A stretch of 64,000 nt of DNA from Bolinopsis microptera (taxonomy: Eukaryota; Ctenophora; Tentaculata; Lobata; Bolinopsidae): NCBI RefSeq assembly GCF_026151205.1, contig NC_087072.1, positions 22,082,603-22,146,602 on the forward strand, in the 5' to 3' direction. A program made the translations under genes and the position numbers. Below are positions 44,155 through 56,285 of this stretch, piece by piece. Under the pieces are notes generated by a model that saw only the letters and a program-made list of their open reading frames with translations, did not search any database and had not been told where the DNA came from. Each line of letters starts with the position of its first letter. The first letter of the stretch is position 1.

Positions 44155-46029
44155 TGGGAAATAGTAGATGAGACAAGGAGGAGAATGTTCGGCTGTAGAC
44201 AGGAAATAGTAGATGAGACAAGGAGGAGAATGTTCGGCTGTAGACATGAAATAGTAGATGAGACAAGGAGGAGAATGTTGGACTGTAGACAGGAAATAGT
44301 ATATGAGACAAGGAGGAGAATGTTCGGCTGTAGACAGGAAATAGTAGATGAGACAAGGAGGAGAATGTTCGGTTGTAGACAGGAAATAGTAGATGAGACA
44401 AGGAGGAGAATGTTCGGCTGTAGACAGGAAATAGTAGATGAGACAAGGAGGAGAATGTTCGGCTGTATACAGGAAATAGTAGATGAGACAAGGAGGAGAA
44501 TGTTCGGCTGTAGACATGAAATAGTAGATGAGACAAGGAGGAGAATGTTGGACTGTAGACAGGAAATAGTATATGAGACAAGGAGGAGAATGTTCGGCTG
44601 TAGACAGGAAATAGTAGATGAGACAAGGAGGAGAATGTTCGGTTGTAGACAGGAAATAGTAGATGAGACAAGGAGGAGAATGTTCGGCTGTAGACAGGAA
44701 ATAGTAGATGAGACAAGGAGGAGAATGTTCGGCTGTATACAGGAAATAGTAGATGAGACAAGGAGGAGAATGTTCGGTTGTAGACAGGAAATAGTAGATG
44801 AGACAAGGAGGAGAATGTTGGACTGTAGACAGGAAATAGTATATGAGACAAGGAGGAGAATGTTCGGCTGTAGACAGGAAATAGTAGATGAGACAAGGAG
44901 GAGAATGTTCGGTTGTAGACAGGAAATAGTAGATGAGACAAGGAGGAGAATGTTCGGCTGTAGACAGGAAATAGTAGATGAGACAAGGAGGAGAATGTTC
45001 GGCTGTATACAGGAAATAGTAGATGAGACAAGTAGGAGAATATTCGGTTGTAGACAGGAAATAGTAGATGAGACAAGGAGGAGAATGTTCGACTGTAGAC
45101 AGGAAATAGTAGATGAGACAAGGAGAGAACGTTCGGCTGTAGACAGGAAATAGTAGATGAGACAAGGAGGAGAATTTTCGGCTGTAGACAGGAAATAATA
45201 GATGAGACAAGGAGAAGAATGTTCGGCTGTTGACAGGAAATAGTAGATGAGACAAGGAGGAGAATGTTCGGCTGTAGACAGGAAATAGTAGATGAGACAA
45301 GGAGGAGAATGTTCGACTGTAGACAGGAAATAGTAGATGAGACAAGGAGGAGAATGTTCGACTGTAGACAGGAAATAGTAGATGAGACAAGGAGGATAAT
45401 GTTCGGCTGTAGACAGGAGATAGTAGATGAGACAAGGAGGAGAATGTTCGGCTGTAGACAGGAAATAGTAGATGAGACAAGGAGGAGAATTTTCGGCTGT
45501 ATACAGGAATTAGTAGATGAGACAAGGAGGAGAATGTTCGGCTGTAGACAGGAAATAGTAGATGAGACAAGGAGGAGAATGTTCGGCTGTAGACAGGAAA
45601 CAGTAGATGAGACAAGGAGGAGAATGTTCGGCTGTAGACAGGAAATAGTAGATGAGACAAGGAGGAGAATGTTCGGCTGTAGACAGGAAACAGTAGATGA
45701 GAAAAGGAGGAGAATGTTCGACTGTAGACAGGAAATAGTAGATGAGAAAAGGAGGAGAATGTTCGACTGTAGACAGGAAATAGTAGATGAGACAAGGAGG
45801 AGAATGTTCGACTGTAGACAGGAAATAGTAGATGAGACAAGGAGGAGAATGTTCGGCTGTAGACAGGAAATAGTAAATGAGACAAGGAGGAGAATGTTCG
45901 ACTGTAGACAGGAAATAGTAGATGAGACAAGGAGGAGAATGTTCGGCTGTAGACAGGAAATAGTAGATGAGACAAGGAGGAGAATGTTGGGCTGTAGACA
46001 GGAAATAGTAGATGAGACAAGGAGGAGAA
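44155..46029. repeat. 45-bp minisatellite, ~41 copies, with 270-bp higher-order period
   Basis: The unit includes GTAGATGAGACAAGGAGGAG and ATGTTCGGCTGTAGAC. Variants (GACTGTAGAC followed by TATATGAG) recur at 44281, 44551 and 44821, so six units form a 270-bp higher-order repeat in the first half. Both strands are open over hundreds of codons because 45 is a multiple of 3. A one-base deletion near 45125 breaks the frame. Flanking DNA shows no exon signals, so it is treated as non-coding. Confidence 0.9.
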
Positions 46030-46397
46030 CAGGGGGATGAGTTTTTGAAGAGGAAAGAAGAGGAAAGAAAGGGACCCACAAATTTCCAAAAAATTGTGAA
46101 AATTGTTGGTGATTTTTTAATAAGTGTTTTACTCTTTTTCTGAACTCTAGAATGTGAATGAGGAGTGATTATATTTGTCCTAGTATACTAATAAGCTAAT
46201 ATAGTAATCGGCTACACACAAATCTACGCATATGTAGGGACACGCACACTAAAATTAATGGAAATAATTACCGGACTTTATTATTCACGGACCTTAATAC
46301 CACAGACATTATTTTCACGGACATAATTATTCACGCTAAGGTCTTCAGCGTGAAAGTAATGTCCGTGATAATTATGACCGATATGATAAAATATTAA

Positions 46398-46660
46398 GAC
46401 AACATTAAGACAACATTAATACAACATTAATACAACATTAAGACAACATTAAGACAACAAACTCATTTAAGACAACATTAAGACAAGGAATTTGTTGCTT
46501 TAATGTTGCCTTAATGTTGCCTTAATGTTGTCTTAATGTTGTCTTATCGTTTGTTGTCTTATTGGTGTTTGTTGCGTTAACGTTGTCTTAATATTGTCTT
46601 ATTGTTGTCTTAATGTTGTCTTATTGTTGTCTTATTGTTGTCTTAATGTTGTCTTAATGT
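46398..46660. repeat. Inverted pair of AAGACAACATT arrays
   Basis: About eight copies of ACATTAAGACA type at 46398-46490 face about 14 copies of the complement (TGTCTTAATGT) at 46497-46660, giving a large potential hairpin. Confidence 0.85.
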
Positions 46661-46778
46661 CCCATCGGTGTTCGTTCAAGTGGCCCAAGTTAGTCGTATA
46701 GTAGAGGTTCCACTCAGTACCAAGAGTCCTATAATCACTCTGTCTCTATCCCCTCCAACTATCTATATCTCACACAGT

Positions 46779-47128
<350 letters not shown>

Positions 47129-47159
47129 GTCTCTATCTCTCTCCCCTCTAAGTATCCCC

Positions 47160-48235
47160 ATCTAAGATTGAACCACAGAACACCTCGCTTAATTCATTAA
47201 ACATATCCGTGGTCGCCGCTCCAGTTGTCCGACTACTATACTGCACTAGTTTGCAGTAACTTCTCATCCAAGGTTGGTATATCTATATTATCTTATAATG
47301 CGACCCTTAGTGGGGCTCTTCGTATGGGGTTGGTTTAATCATTATAATGGATTGGCTATATTCTGCTCAGGTGTTATTATGACCATTTTATAACCGATCT
47401 GATCCGCCCGTAAACTAGAGCGGTTGTAATATCGATTTCTTTTCCGATGGTGTACGTGACTCTTTTAACAACGTCTAAGGTTCGTCATAACTCATCTCAT
47501 TACTTATTTTTCGACAGAATGTGCCTGAAATATTTATTTAAGTAAGGACTCGTTTTTTTAATGGTTGTTCGAATAACCGTCACAATACATTTGTTTCCCT
47601 AGTCAATGTACGATGTTCCATCAAAACAGCAGAGGAGTTTTAATTTTCTTTATCGCGTGTGGATTAAAGTTCCGTCCACGTCCCCTAAAATACAATTAAC
47701 ATCAAATTCCTGTTATAATCATCGGTTATTGCGGAAATATGGTAACATCCAACCCTTATAACCATATGATCAATTTCTTACTTACATTTATTTGTAGCGG
47801 CAGGTCTATTTAACCAATCTACCACGTTTAAGAAAACATTTAAACTTAAAACTTTCTAATTTATTTTGCTTGGTCTAATTTCTCTGCCTCGTATAAAAAA
47901 TATGCTTTTAGTTACGCATCATCCTTGGACGCATGTACAGCGGCATATATTATGTAGTCCACATCTTACGGTGTAGAGAATTCAAGTCAATTTTCTAAAT
48001 TGGGTTTTCCTCTTGGTTAGCTCTTAACATCTTCTGTTAAAAAGTGAACTGCTCAGCACACACGGCGGTTATGAATACGGGATCTAATAAATGAAATGCC
48101 CACCTTCAGGCTTCTAATCATTCTCTGACCAAAGTAAAGGTGATCACGCTCATTCCATTAATCACTCTCGGGGAGTAGGATGGTTTGTGTTCACGTGATC
48201 GGAGATTAATACGGGGGGTAAAATGGAGAGAAAGC
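47160..48235. other. Unannotated intergenic sequence
   Basis: AT-rich and unique. No supported ORF, no recognised repeat. Confidence 0.5.
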
Positions 48236-48239
48236 ATTG

Positions 48240-48962
48240 CTTTCTTACTGTGTGCTCTTACTGTGTGCTCTTACTGTGTGCTCTTACTGTGTGCTCTTAC
48301 TGTGTGCTCTTACTGTGTGCTCTTACTATGTGCTCTTACTGTGTGCTATTACTCTTTGCTCTTACTGTGTGCTCTTACTGTGTGCTCTTACTGTGTGCTC
48401 TTACTGTTTGCTCTTACTGTGTGCTCTTACTGTGTGCTCTTACTGCGTGCTCTTACTGTTTGCTCTTACTGTGTGCTCTTACTGTGTGCTATTACTGTGT
48501 GCTCTTACTGTTTGCTCTTACTGTGTGCTCTTACTGTTTGCTCTTACTGTGTGCTCTTACTGCGCGCTCTTACTGTGTGCTCTTACTGTGTGCTCTTACT
48601 GTGTGCTCTTACTGTGTGCTCTTACTGTGTGCTCTTACTGTGTGCTCTTACTGTGTGCTCTTACTATGTGCTCTTACTGCGCGCTCTTACTGTGTGCTCT
48701 TACTGTGTGCTCTTACTGTGTGCTCTTACTGTGTGCTCTTACTGTTTGCTCTTACTGTGTGCTCTTACTGTGTGCTCTTACTGTGTGCTCTTACTGTGTG
48801 CTCTTACTGTGTGCTCTTACTGTGTGCTCTTACTGTGTGCTCTTACTGTGTACTCTTACTGTGTGCTCTTACTGTGTGCTCTTACTATGTGCTCTTACTG
48901 TGTGCTCTTACTGTGTGCTCTTACTGTGTGCTCTTACTGCGTGCTCTTACTGTGTGCTCTAA
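48240..48962. repeat. 13-bp minisatellite (CTGTGTGCTCTTA), ~55 copies
   Basis: Near-perfect. A 13-bp period rotates all frames, so three overlapping Cys/Leu/Tyr-rich ORFs stay open; they are not genes. Confidence 0.95.
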
Positions 48963-51559
48963 CGCACGGGTGCTGGCCAGGTTTAATAAGCTTTCAGCTC
49001 ATCTAATATATAATACATCTAATGCCCTGTGAATTTCAGTTTCTTTTTATCGGTTCGGAGTATGATATGTGACATATTTGTATGATATGTATATAAATAT
49101 TACTTTGGCCACGTTACATATTCACTCTGGCCACACGGGCCTTTTAGTAAAAGAGCTTTTAAAAATACGTTCATGACGTCATTATTGACGTCATTATCAC
49201 CATTTCGTCGATTTATTTTGACATAACTTTTTCACGAAAAGCATAACTTATACTGTTAGTGTTGTTAATAGAGTATTGGAGATGTGCCTGTACAGCTGTT
49301 GTCTATACATTTGACTATAACACTACAACATATATTCGATTATTATCTGTTTTTTTTTCCAGTCTGTTTTTAGGATTTACATCAATTTTAAGTGAGCTAT
49401 CATACGTACACCTATAGGAAATGCTGGACCCATAGTGGTACAATACAAGCCGTATTTTTCACATGATTCAATGGCATGTCCATATTGTAATATTCAACCT
49501 CATTTGTTATATATATTTGACAATTCTGTTGAGAGACCAGGTGTTCTTGATTTAGATTTGGTAGGTGGTTAGATAGCAGTTAGCGTTGTTAGGCGTTATA
49601 AGCAAACTATCTTGCAAACAGCTGAGTTAACAGACTACTTCGAAATGATAATATGATACCTCCTCAAATCTTATAGACATCGCCAAATCTGTTAGATTTC
49701 GTAAAAATTCTATAAACATCTGAACTCTGAACCTCGATGAACCATGAATTTGCTATGTAGTATTCGTCAGGTGATCAATAACCAGGTCACGTGAGACTGT
49801 ATCAAGGTCACGCGTGACCAGTTGGATACTCAGCGTCACCTTTTGATCGGGCCACGTGACCACTTCAGTCCTTTATTCGGGGAGTCTGGCAGGTGGAGAT
49901 GTGCACTGTCAGAAAGTCCAGTTTACCAGCTCCCACTTCATTGTGCTATATTTACCTGCTCTATCGCTGGTACTCGGGTGTTTTGTAATTTCACCTGATT
50001 CTCCTGCAGTATCTAATACCGGGGACAGCAGGTGTGCCACTCACTCCCTCGACTCATGCCGGCAATTCCGATCAGTCCGGGACACCTTGCCTGATATTTG
50101 TGATTTGTCACTTCTCTCTCGTGCTCTCTTATTGTTATCGATTATATAGGCCGATAGGCGGAGTTACCAGAAGGTGTAGTGCTGAGTATTATATTTTGGG
50201 AGATTATCATAAAGCTATGTTCAAAAGGTGTTAGAATATCCCCTTATTAGCTTTAATGTGTTAGGGTTAATGATTGTTGCAAATTAAACGGGTTTATTCT
50301 GCCCTTTCCTTTATATAGTTGATAGGATAACCTTAAAAATGTTTAGATTTCATAAAGTTTGAATCAATTTTTAAAAGGTTGCATCACCTTCAAACCTTAA
50401 AATGTTTGTCGTCTGGCTAAAAATCGCATACCGAGACATTTTAATTGTTTTATGGCTACGTATCCGTTGGCTGTTATCATATTATTCATTTATGTTTCTA
50501 TTCGTCTAACTAACTACGCATATAATGCCTTATAATAAAGTTATAACGAGCCTATACCAATGCTAAGTTTCAAATATTAGGTTATATTGCACGAGTCATA
50601 ATCTTTTTATTGAATCTCAAGTATTGTAAGATGCATTAGCCATATGGTCACCTACCAGCTATCTGGCTGTATGCCGAAACCTCTTAATTATCCATCTTCT
50701 ACGTCTACTTAAATTAGAGCGAGCTTGAAAATGTTTATCCGTTATGTGAAACCCAAACCACTGTTCTAGGGCACCCTCAGCTGCCCCAACACTTGCAATT
50801 TACTAATTTCGTAATCAAACTCAATGTCAGCTACTCGGCTGACAGTTGAAATAATGGTATGCCATATTGACGCACACTACGAACAGGTTCGACGCCATTT
50901 GTTGCGGTAATTTCCCTTTTTGAGACAGTGCATGGAGATACTCGTTAGACAATGGAACAGCTGGTGCAGGTACCTATTGAACCTATTGCAGGGGCAGGTT
51001 TTGTGGTAATAAAGTAATAATAATAATAATAAAATTTACGGCACATGCGCCAGTCATTCTGCTGAATCATTTGTTGATAATCGTGTATTTTGTTTCAATT
51101 TATAGTAGTCTTATATCAAGAACAGACTTCCAGACACATCTTTAACGGCGTGGATAAATCATAGAGCGCCCATGGTATGAGTAGGATAGATAATTCAGTA
51201 GAATACCTGACAAATCAGAAAGCAGATATCAAAGTATTCGATTTAAAGGGTTCTGGAATCATAAGAACATGTAACGCTCATCAATATTTCCGAGGAATAA
51301 ATAATCTTTCAGTCGATTGCACTGCTTTGATCTTAAATGTTCGTTAGATTGTTCTGAAAAACGTTTATTTCTGGAGTCGCATGTTGAGATTTTTATTTAC
51401 CACTATTCAGCAGTGTTGTAAATAGTTGTTATCCCTAATACTCTGCGTCTCGATCTCACTCGATTCCAGAAAACTCTGTAAAAATCTGTTACTTTTGTTA
51501 AGTACCACATCCTACTACATCCTACATCCTACCACATATCCTACTTGTACCAAGATGCC
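48963..51559. other. Unannotated intergenic sequence
   Basis: No supported gene. Several CACGTG/CACGCGTG motifs cluster at about 49780-49860. The ORFs at 49856-50234 overlap each other in different frames and carry no family signature. Confidence 0.45.
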
Positions 51560-51563
51560 TTAA

Positions 51564-53898
51564 CCCTTATCATACTGGGGTGCTTGGAGCTCATTCATTA
51601 CTGGGGGTGGGTTGAAAGGACCCATCCCTAATAACTTTGGTTCTAGACGGTATTCAGCCACCACAAAAAGTGGAATGCTCTAGTTATACTTAGTTCTACA
51701 AGACTCATTATGTTCTAAAGGGCCAGATAGTGCACAAGTGCACAAGATAGTCTCCTGCGTTAATTGAGAAATCACGTGGGATATCACAAGTTTATCACAT
51801 GATACAGGCCTCAAAGTGATCCATGATCTCCATATAAGGAGCGGTTGTTGATCTAATTAATCCTCAGGTTACTGGGGGTGGGTTGAATCAACCCATCCCT
51901 AAGAAACGATTGTTGATTCGATTTACTCCTAGAATACTGGGGGTGGGTTGAATCAACCCATCCCTAAGAAACGACTGTTTATCCGATTTACTCCTAGAAT
52001 ACTGGGGATGGGTTGAATCAACCCATCCCAAATCAGCCCGTATAAGGAGTGCTTGTTTTATAAATTGAGTTAAATTTTGCAGAACGCTGCAGGGATTGGT
52101 CAATCGCAAACATGAGTGTATGTGTGTGAATTTGAAAGTTGTGAACTATGCGACTCTACTCCAAATTTCATTATCAAGGTAGATACATTTTAGGAAAGAC
52201 TCAAACAAACGAAATTTAAAAATAAAGTCAAGTTTTCGATCATAATCAGTGTAAAAAATATATAACATTTGGATATGAGTATTCGTACGAAAGAATTAAT
52301 GGTTCATTTACACGAGTCACATTATGAAATAAGATGAACCTTCGTGCACATTCTAAGTCCACAACTTGGACACTGACTTTTGACCTTCGACAAACCGCAG
52401 ACCTTCTTCTTGTAACCAGGTCCTGATGCGTCCTTTACACACTGAACACACCGACTAGGCAGACCTGGACTCACCAAGGGTAGCAATAGTGTGTTTGGGT
52501 CACGACTTGTATCATGATCCGTACTCCTCAGAAACTTAGGGTCTTCGGTCTCTAAGTAGCAGTTGGTAAGGGTCCAGGTGCTAAGGCCGTGCAAGGACCT
52601 GTTCCTAATAGCAGGAATGAAGAGGGCACGGGCAAGGTCTAATGGGCTTGATAGGCGTACGGGTATATCACCGAGTTGAGTGCTTTGATGATAATAGGTA
52701 CCATACTTTGCTGGTTTGCTCTTCATGTACTGGAGAAAACGGATGCGCTTTCTAGTCGGATACAGACATTCATCAACTGTGAGGTATACCTCACAGTTGA
52801 TGAATGTCTGTATCCGACTAGAAATATATTGATCAGGTATTAGTTCCGTGGCGAAATTAGCTTGGCACTTTTCGTAAAACTCGCGAATTGCCGTGAACCG
52901 GTCTCTTTTCCAATGCTCTGCTCTATCGTGTCGCATCTCTTTAGTTTCGAATGTTATTTTCGTCGACAGAAAGAAGAATCTGTTCCTGGACATCACCGCA
53001 GGAAATGCTGGAAAGTCCATCAGAAAGTGAGTAAATAGTCCGCAGACCGTCAAGGGCAGCTCCTCTCCCCGAAAGTAGATAAGGCCAATGAAAGCACACA
53101 TCTCAACCTTGTCAGTTATGCTAATGTAGGTGTACTTGTCATTCAGTCATTCATAAGAAGTTCAGGATTAAGTTTTTCCGACGATTCGAGCGTTGGTGTC
53201 CTTGACGTTTCAGGTACATTGATGTTATTGTTGTTGTAACCCGTTCAAATAATTTACAACAACACTTGCAGTTGAAGTTAAACATTCAGACGAATTGGAG
53301 ATATTTTTACTAGCTAACAATGAAACCTTTCAATAGAGGGTCGAAAAGATACATAAACTTTAGGTTGCCATTGGTTCTTCTACTAATTAACATTATTTCA
53401 ACAATTTCTTGAAACATTTATTCAAATTCGCAGATTTTTCATATCGTTTCTCGTAAACTATAGCTCTATAGATGTTCAAGCGGTCGGTTCAAGTGTGTTG
53501 AGTTGAGTGTAAGCTTGATTGGATTAGCCATTGACGTGCATGAAAGGGTGAAGTGCTAGACCCACTATGCCGTTCACTAGGAACCTCAATTCGGTCCCAG
53601 AGCTCCTGTATCACGTGATGTGACGCAGTATACCACGTGTTCAGCTCTAATATAGGAAGCAAAATCACTAATAGGCTAGAGAGCAAAAATTGCACTAAAA
53701 TGAAGCAATTTCGGCATAATTATGCTAATAGCTCTCCGGCCGATTGAAACTTGTTGATAAAAATAATATGGCTGATAGAGGAGATGATGCTGATAAAAGT
53801 CATATAAGTCAATATAAAATTGAAATTTATTAAGTAACATTTATTTGTTACTGAACGGGAGGGATGGACGAATCAACCCACCCCCAGTATGATAAGGG
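51564..53898. mobile_element. piggyBac-type element with TTAA target sites
   Basis: Ends CCCTTATCATACTGGGG and CCCCCAGTATGATAAGGG are inverted repeats. They are bordered by TTAA at 51560-51563 and 53899-53902, the hallmark of piggyBac. GGGGTGGGTTGAATCAACCC subterminal repeats recur every about 65-70 bp at 51870-52030 and once near the right end. It carries a broken transposase on the minus strand. Confidence 0.9.
52322..53101 (-). pseudogene. piggyBac-type transposase, internally deleted
   Basis: 259 codons. They keep FRGEELPLTV, DRFTAIREFYEKCQ, LTVDECLYPTRKR (with the first catalytic Asp) and QYMKSKPAKYG. The protein then jumps to PVRLSSPLDLARAL, losing the segment with the other catalytic Asp residues. 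It ends in a Cys-rich tail (RCVQCV, CPSCGLRMC) typical of the family. A 60-odd-bp perfect palindrome at about 52755-52825 inserts FINCEVYL just before VDE without breaking frame. Length is less than half the family norm. Inactive. Confidence 0.85.
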
Positions 53899-53902
53899 TT
53901 AA

Positions 53903-55634
53903 ATGTTTATAACATCAACTTCTGCCCACTTTTTACCAGCCCTTTTAGTATGCTTGTGAGATCGTAGAGGGAGCTGATAAACATTTTGGATTCTGTAGAA
54001 TATGCATTCTATTTAAAGTTAAAAAGTGCAACCTCCAGATTAATTGCTTAAACCCTGAACTGTAGATAATATCGATAGGTCGGTCAGATTTAATCTCGAA
54101 GGCCCCTTGACGATACAAAATAGAGATTAATAAGGGCTTTTCAGCTAACACCTTGCCAATCCACTCACTAAATGTAGTAGCTTGAACAGTTTGCATCAAG
54201 GGTGACTAGTATGCAGTATTAACACTCGAACTAATGTAGTGAGGACTGAGGAGTAAATTGGATGGTATTCCATTGTTACCGCGGACCGCCCATCGCAGCT
54301 TTAAGGCAAGGTGTGATACTCAATGAGCTAACAACGGCTCCTCGGTATAATACAGTTTGCGCAGTGTAAATTGTACATTCTGGCAATTTAATCAAAATCT
54401 GTTTGGTCGCGAACCCAGGGTCACATGACTGAGGTACGAGCGGTCACATGACTGAGGTACGAGCGGTTGAGAGGGCAATCACGTGGTTAGGTGAAGACCA
54501 CGTGAGCCTGGCTATTCAGTCTCGGACGTGTCACTGGATGAGAGGCTGGGATGTGTTTACTGTTGTCAAAATATGGGACCCACATTTCGTAAACATTCCA
54601 GGATTGTAGTCGCCTAGGATTGTAGTCGCCTAGCATCTCTCTAAGAGTTGTTTTGCTCATCCTTGATTTGATGATGATAGATAGTTCTGGGATGTGTTGT
54701 CCTATTTTCTACGCATGCAGATGAATGATCTGATAGCAAAGGTTTACTGCAGTGCAGTATTCCCTGCTACTGCAGTACAGGTGATAAAGTTTATTGCATC
54801 CATTTGTAAACTGTTTAATTGTCCAAAACTCCATCTCTTTATCTAATAAACTTATAACAGGTTAAATATGAAATGAGGTGCAATAGCATTTTAAATTCGT
54901 TTGCAATCTTTCGAGATCTTAAATCTGGCAATCATTGATCTAACATTTTTTTGCGGATATTTTATTTTAGATGATGATTGTTGCGTACTCAAGTACTGCA
55001 GTATAACCTTGCCAGCATTGCTGTACGTCCGGTCATATCCACATTCTTGGCTGCTAGCATGTGTTTTCAAAATGAGTTAGATTTCGATTTTGTTCGACTA
55101 AAAGTTATTTTCATCATATTGCAAACAAAAGGAAAAAACATGTTTTCGCGGGGTCGTATTACTTATTATATTCCATGTGTTTTGTTGCAAGTCTTTGATG
55201 CTTTTAGCAAGATAGATATAGATATTAGATATCATTGTTGAGAATGCTATCATTACATTACTGTATCTCAAACTAGTTGTATGCTTTTTATAATGAATAT
55301 CACTGAACATGATTCTAACGGTGTCATTAGAGACGCATGGCCCTTTGTGTAGTAAAACTTAAAGTAGTTTTTATAGCTATTTTTGTTGCGATGTTTTGTT
55401 CAGGCTTGCAGCTTGATTTCAGTCTTGGGAATGATTTTTTTCTCACTTTTTGGTAAGTAACGATGTTATAAGATCACTTTTTAATTCTGAAGCCAAATGA
55501 GGCAGCTTTTTTTTGCCATTGTGTTGGCCAATCATAATAAAGTATTGAATAGCAATAAAATCGTTCTCTCCCATTCACATTACAAAATAAAAAGCAGATT
55601 ACGTGACGAATGTCGTAACTAGACTAATCTGTTA
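53903..55634. other. Unannotated intergenic sequence
   Basis: Includes a 25-bp tandem duplication (GGTCACATGACTGAGGTACG) at 54418-54468 and two CACGTG sites nearby. A 5' non-coding exon of the GPCR gene could lie here but cannot be placed. Confidence 0.4.
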
Positions 55635-55636
55635 AA

Positions 55637-55984
55637 CCCCCCTCCCCTCCCCCCTCCCCCCTCCCCCCTCTCTTTCCCCCTCTCCCCCTCTCCCCCTCCC
55701 TCTCCCATCTCCCTCTCCCCTCCCCCGTCTCCCCCTCCCTCTCCCCTCTCCCCTCCCCCTCCCCCTCTCCCCCCTCCCCCCTCCCCCCTCTCCCTCTCCC
55801 CTCCCCCCCTCTCCCCCCTCCCCCCTCTCCCCCTCCCTCTCCCCTCTCCCTCTCCCCTCCCCCGTCTCCCCCTCCCTCTCCCCTCTCCCCTCCCCCTCCC
55901 CCTCTCCCCCCTCCCCCCTCTCCCTCTCCCTCCCCCTACCCCTCTCCCCCCTCCCTCTCCCCCCTCCATCTCCCCTCCCCCTCC
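55637..55984. repeat. Polypyrimidine (C/T) minisatellite, ~350 bp
   Basis: Almost pure CCCCTCTCCCTC-type sequence with an internal larger duplication (about 130 bp). Gly/Arg/Glu ORFs on the minus strand are artefacts. Confidence 0.95.
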
Positions 55985-56285
55985 CAGTCCACCCATGAGC
56001 GGACGTGGGAAAGCTGTAATCCTTGTGCAATCTATCATTACAACTAATTAAGATATATTATAATAAACAATTCGGGAAAAACCTTTTAGCTTTTAGCTTT
56101 TAGTGCGTATAAACTTATAGAAATGGCTTTATTTTTGTGTTTGTTCCAAATGCTCGCACATTCTCATATTTACGAGATCCAGCAGGAGTCACTGAATCGT
56201 TTTACTTTGTTTTTATTTTTTACTACTTGACCTGCATAGTGCAGTATATGTTTGCTAACCAATTCCATTCCTCTAGAAACTAGAA

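Noticed and set aside
44095..46089. 664-codon and 657-codon minus-strand ORFs
   Set aside because: They are the 45-bp satellite read in two frames. The same DNA is open on the plus strand, and no exon signals or unique domains flank it.
48185..49032. Three overlapping Cys/Leu/Tyr-rich ORFs that look like membrane proteins
   Set aside because: A 13-bp minisatellite rotates through all frames; equal openness in three frames argues against coding.
49856..50234. Two overlapping plus-strand ORFs in the intergenic gap
   Set aside because: They overlap in different frames and show no motif; chance ORFs in a GC-richer patch.
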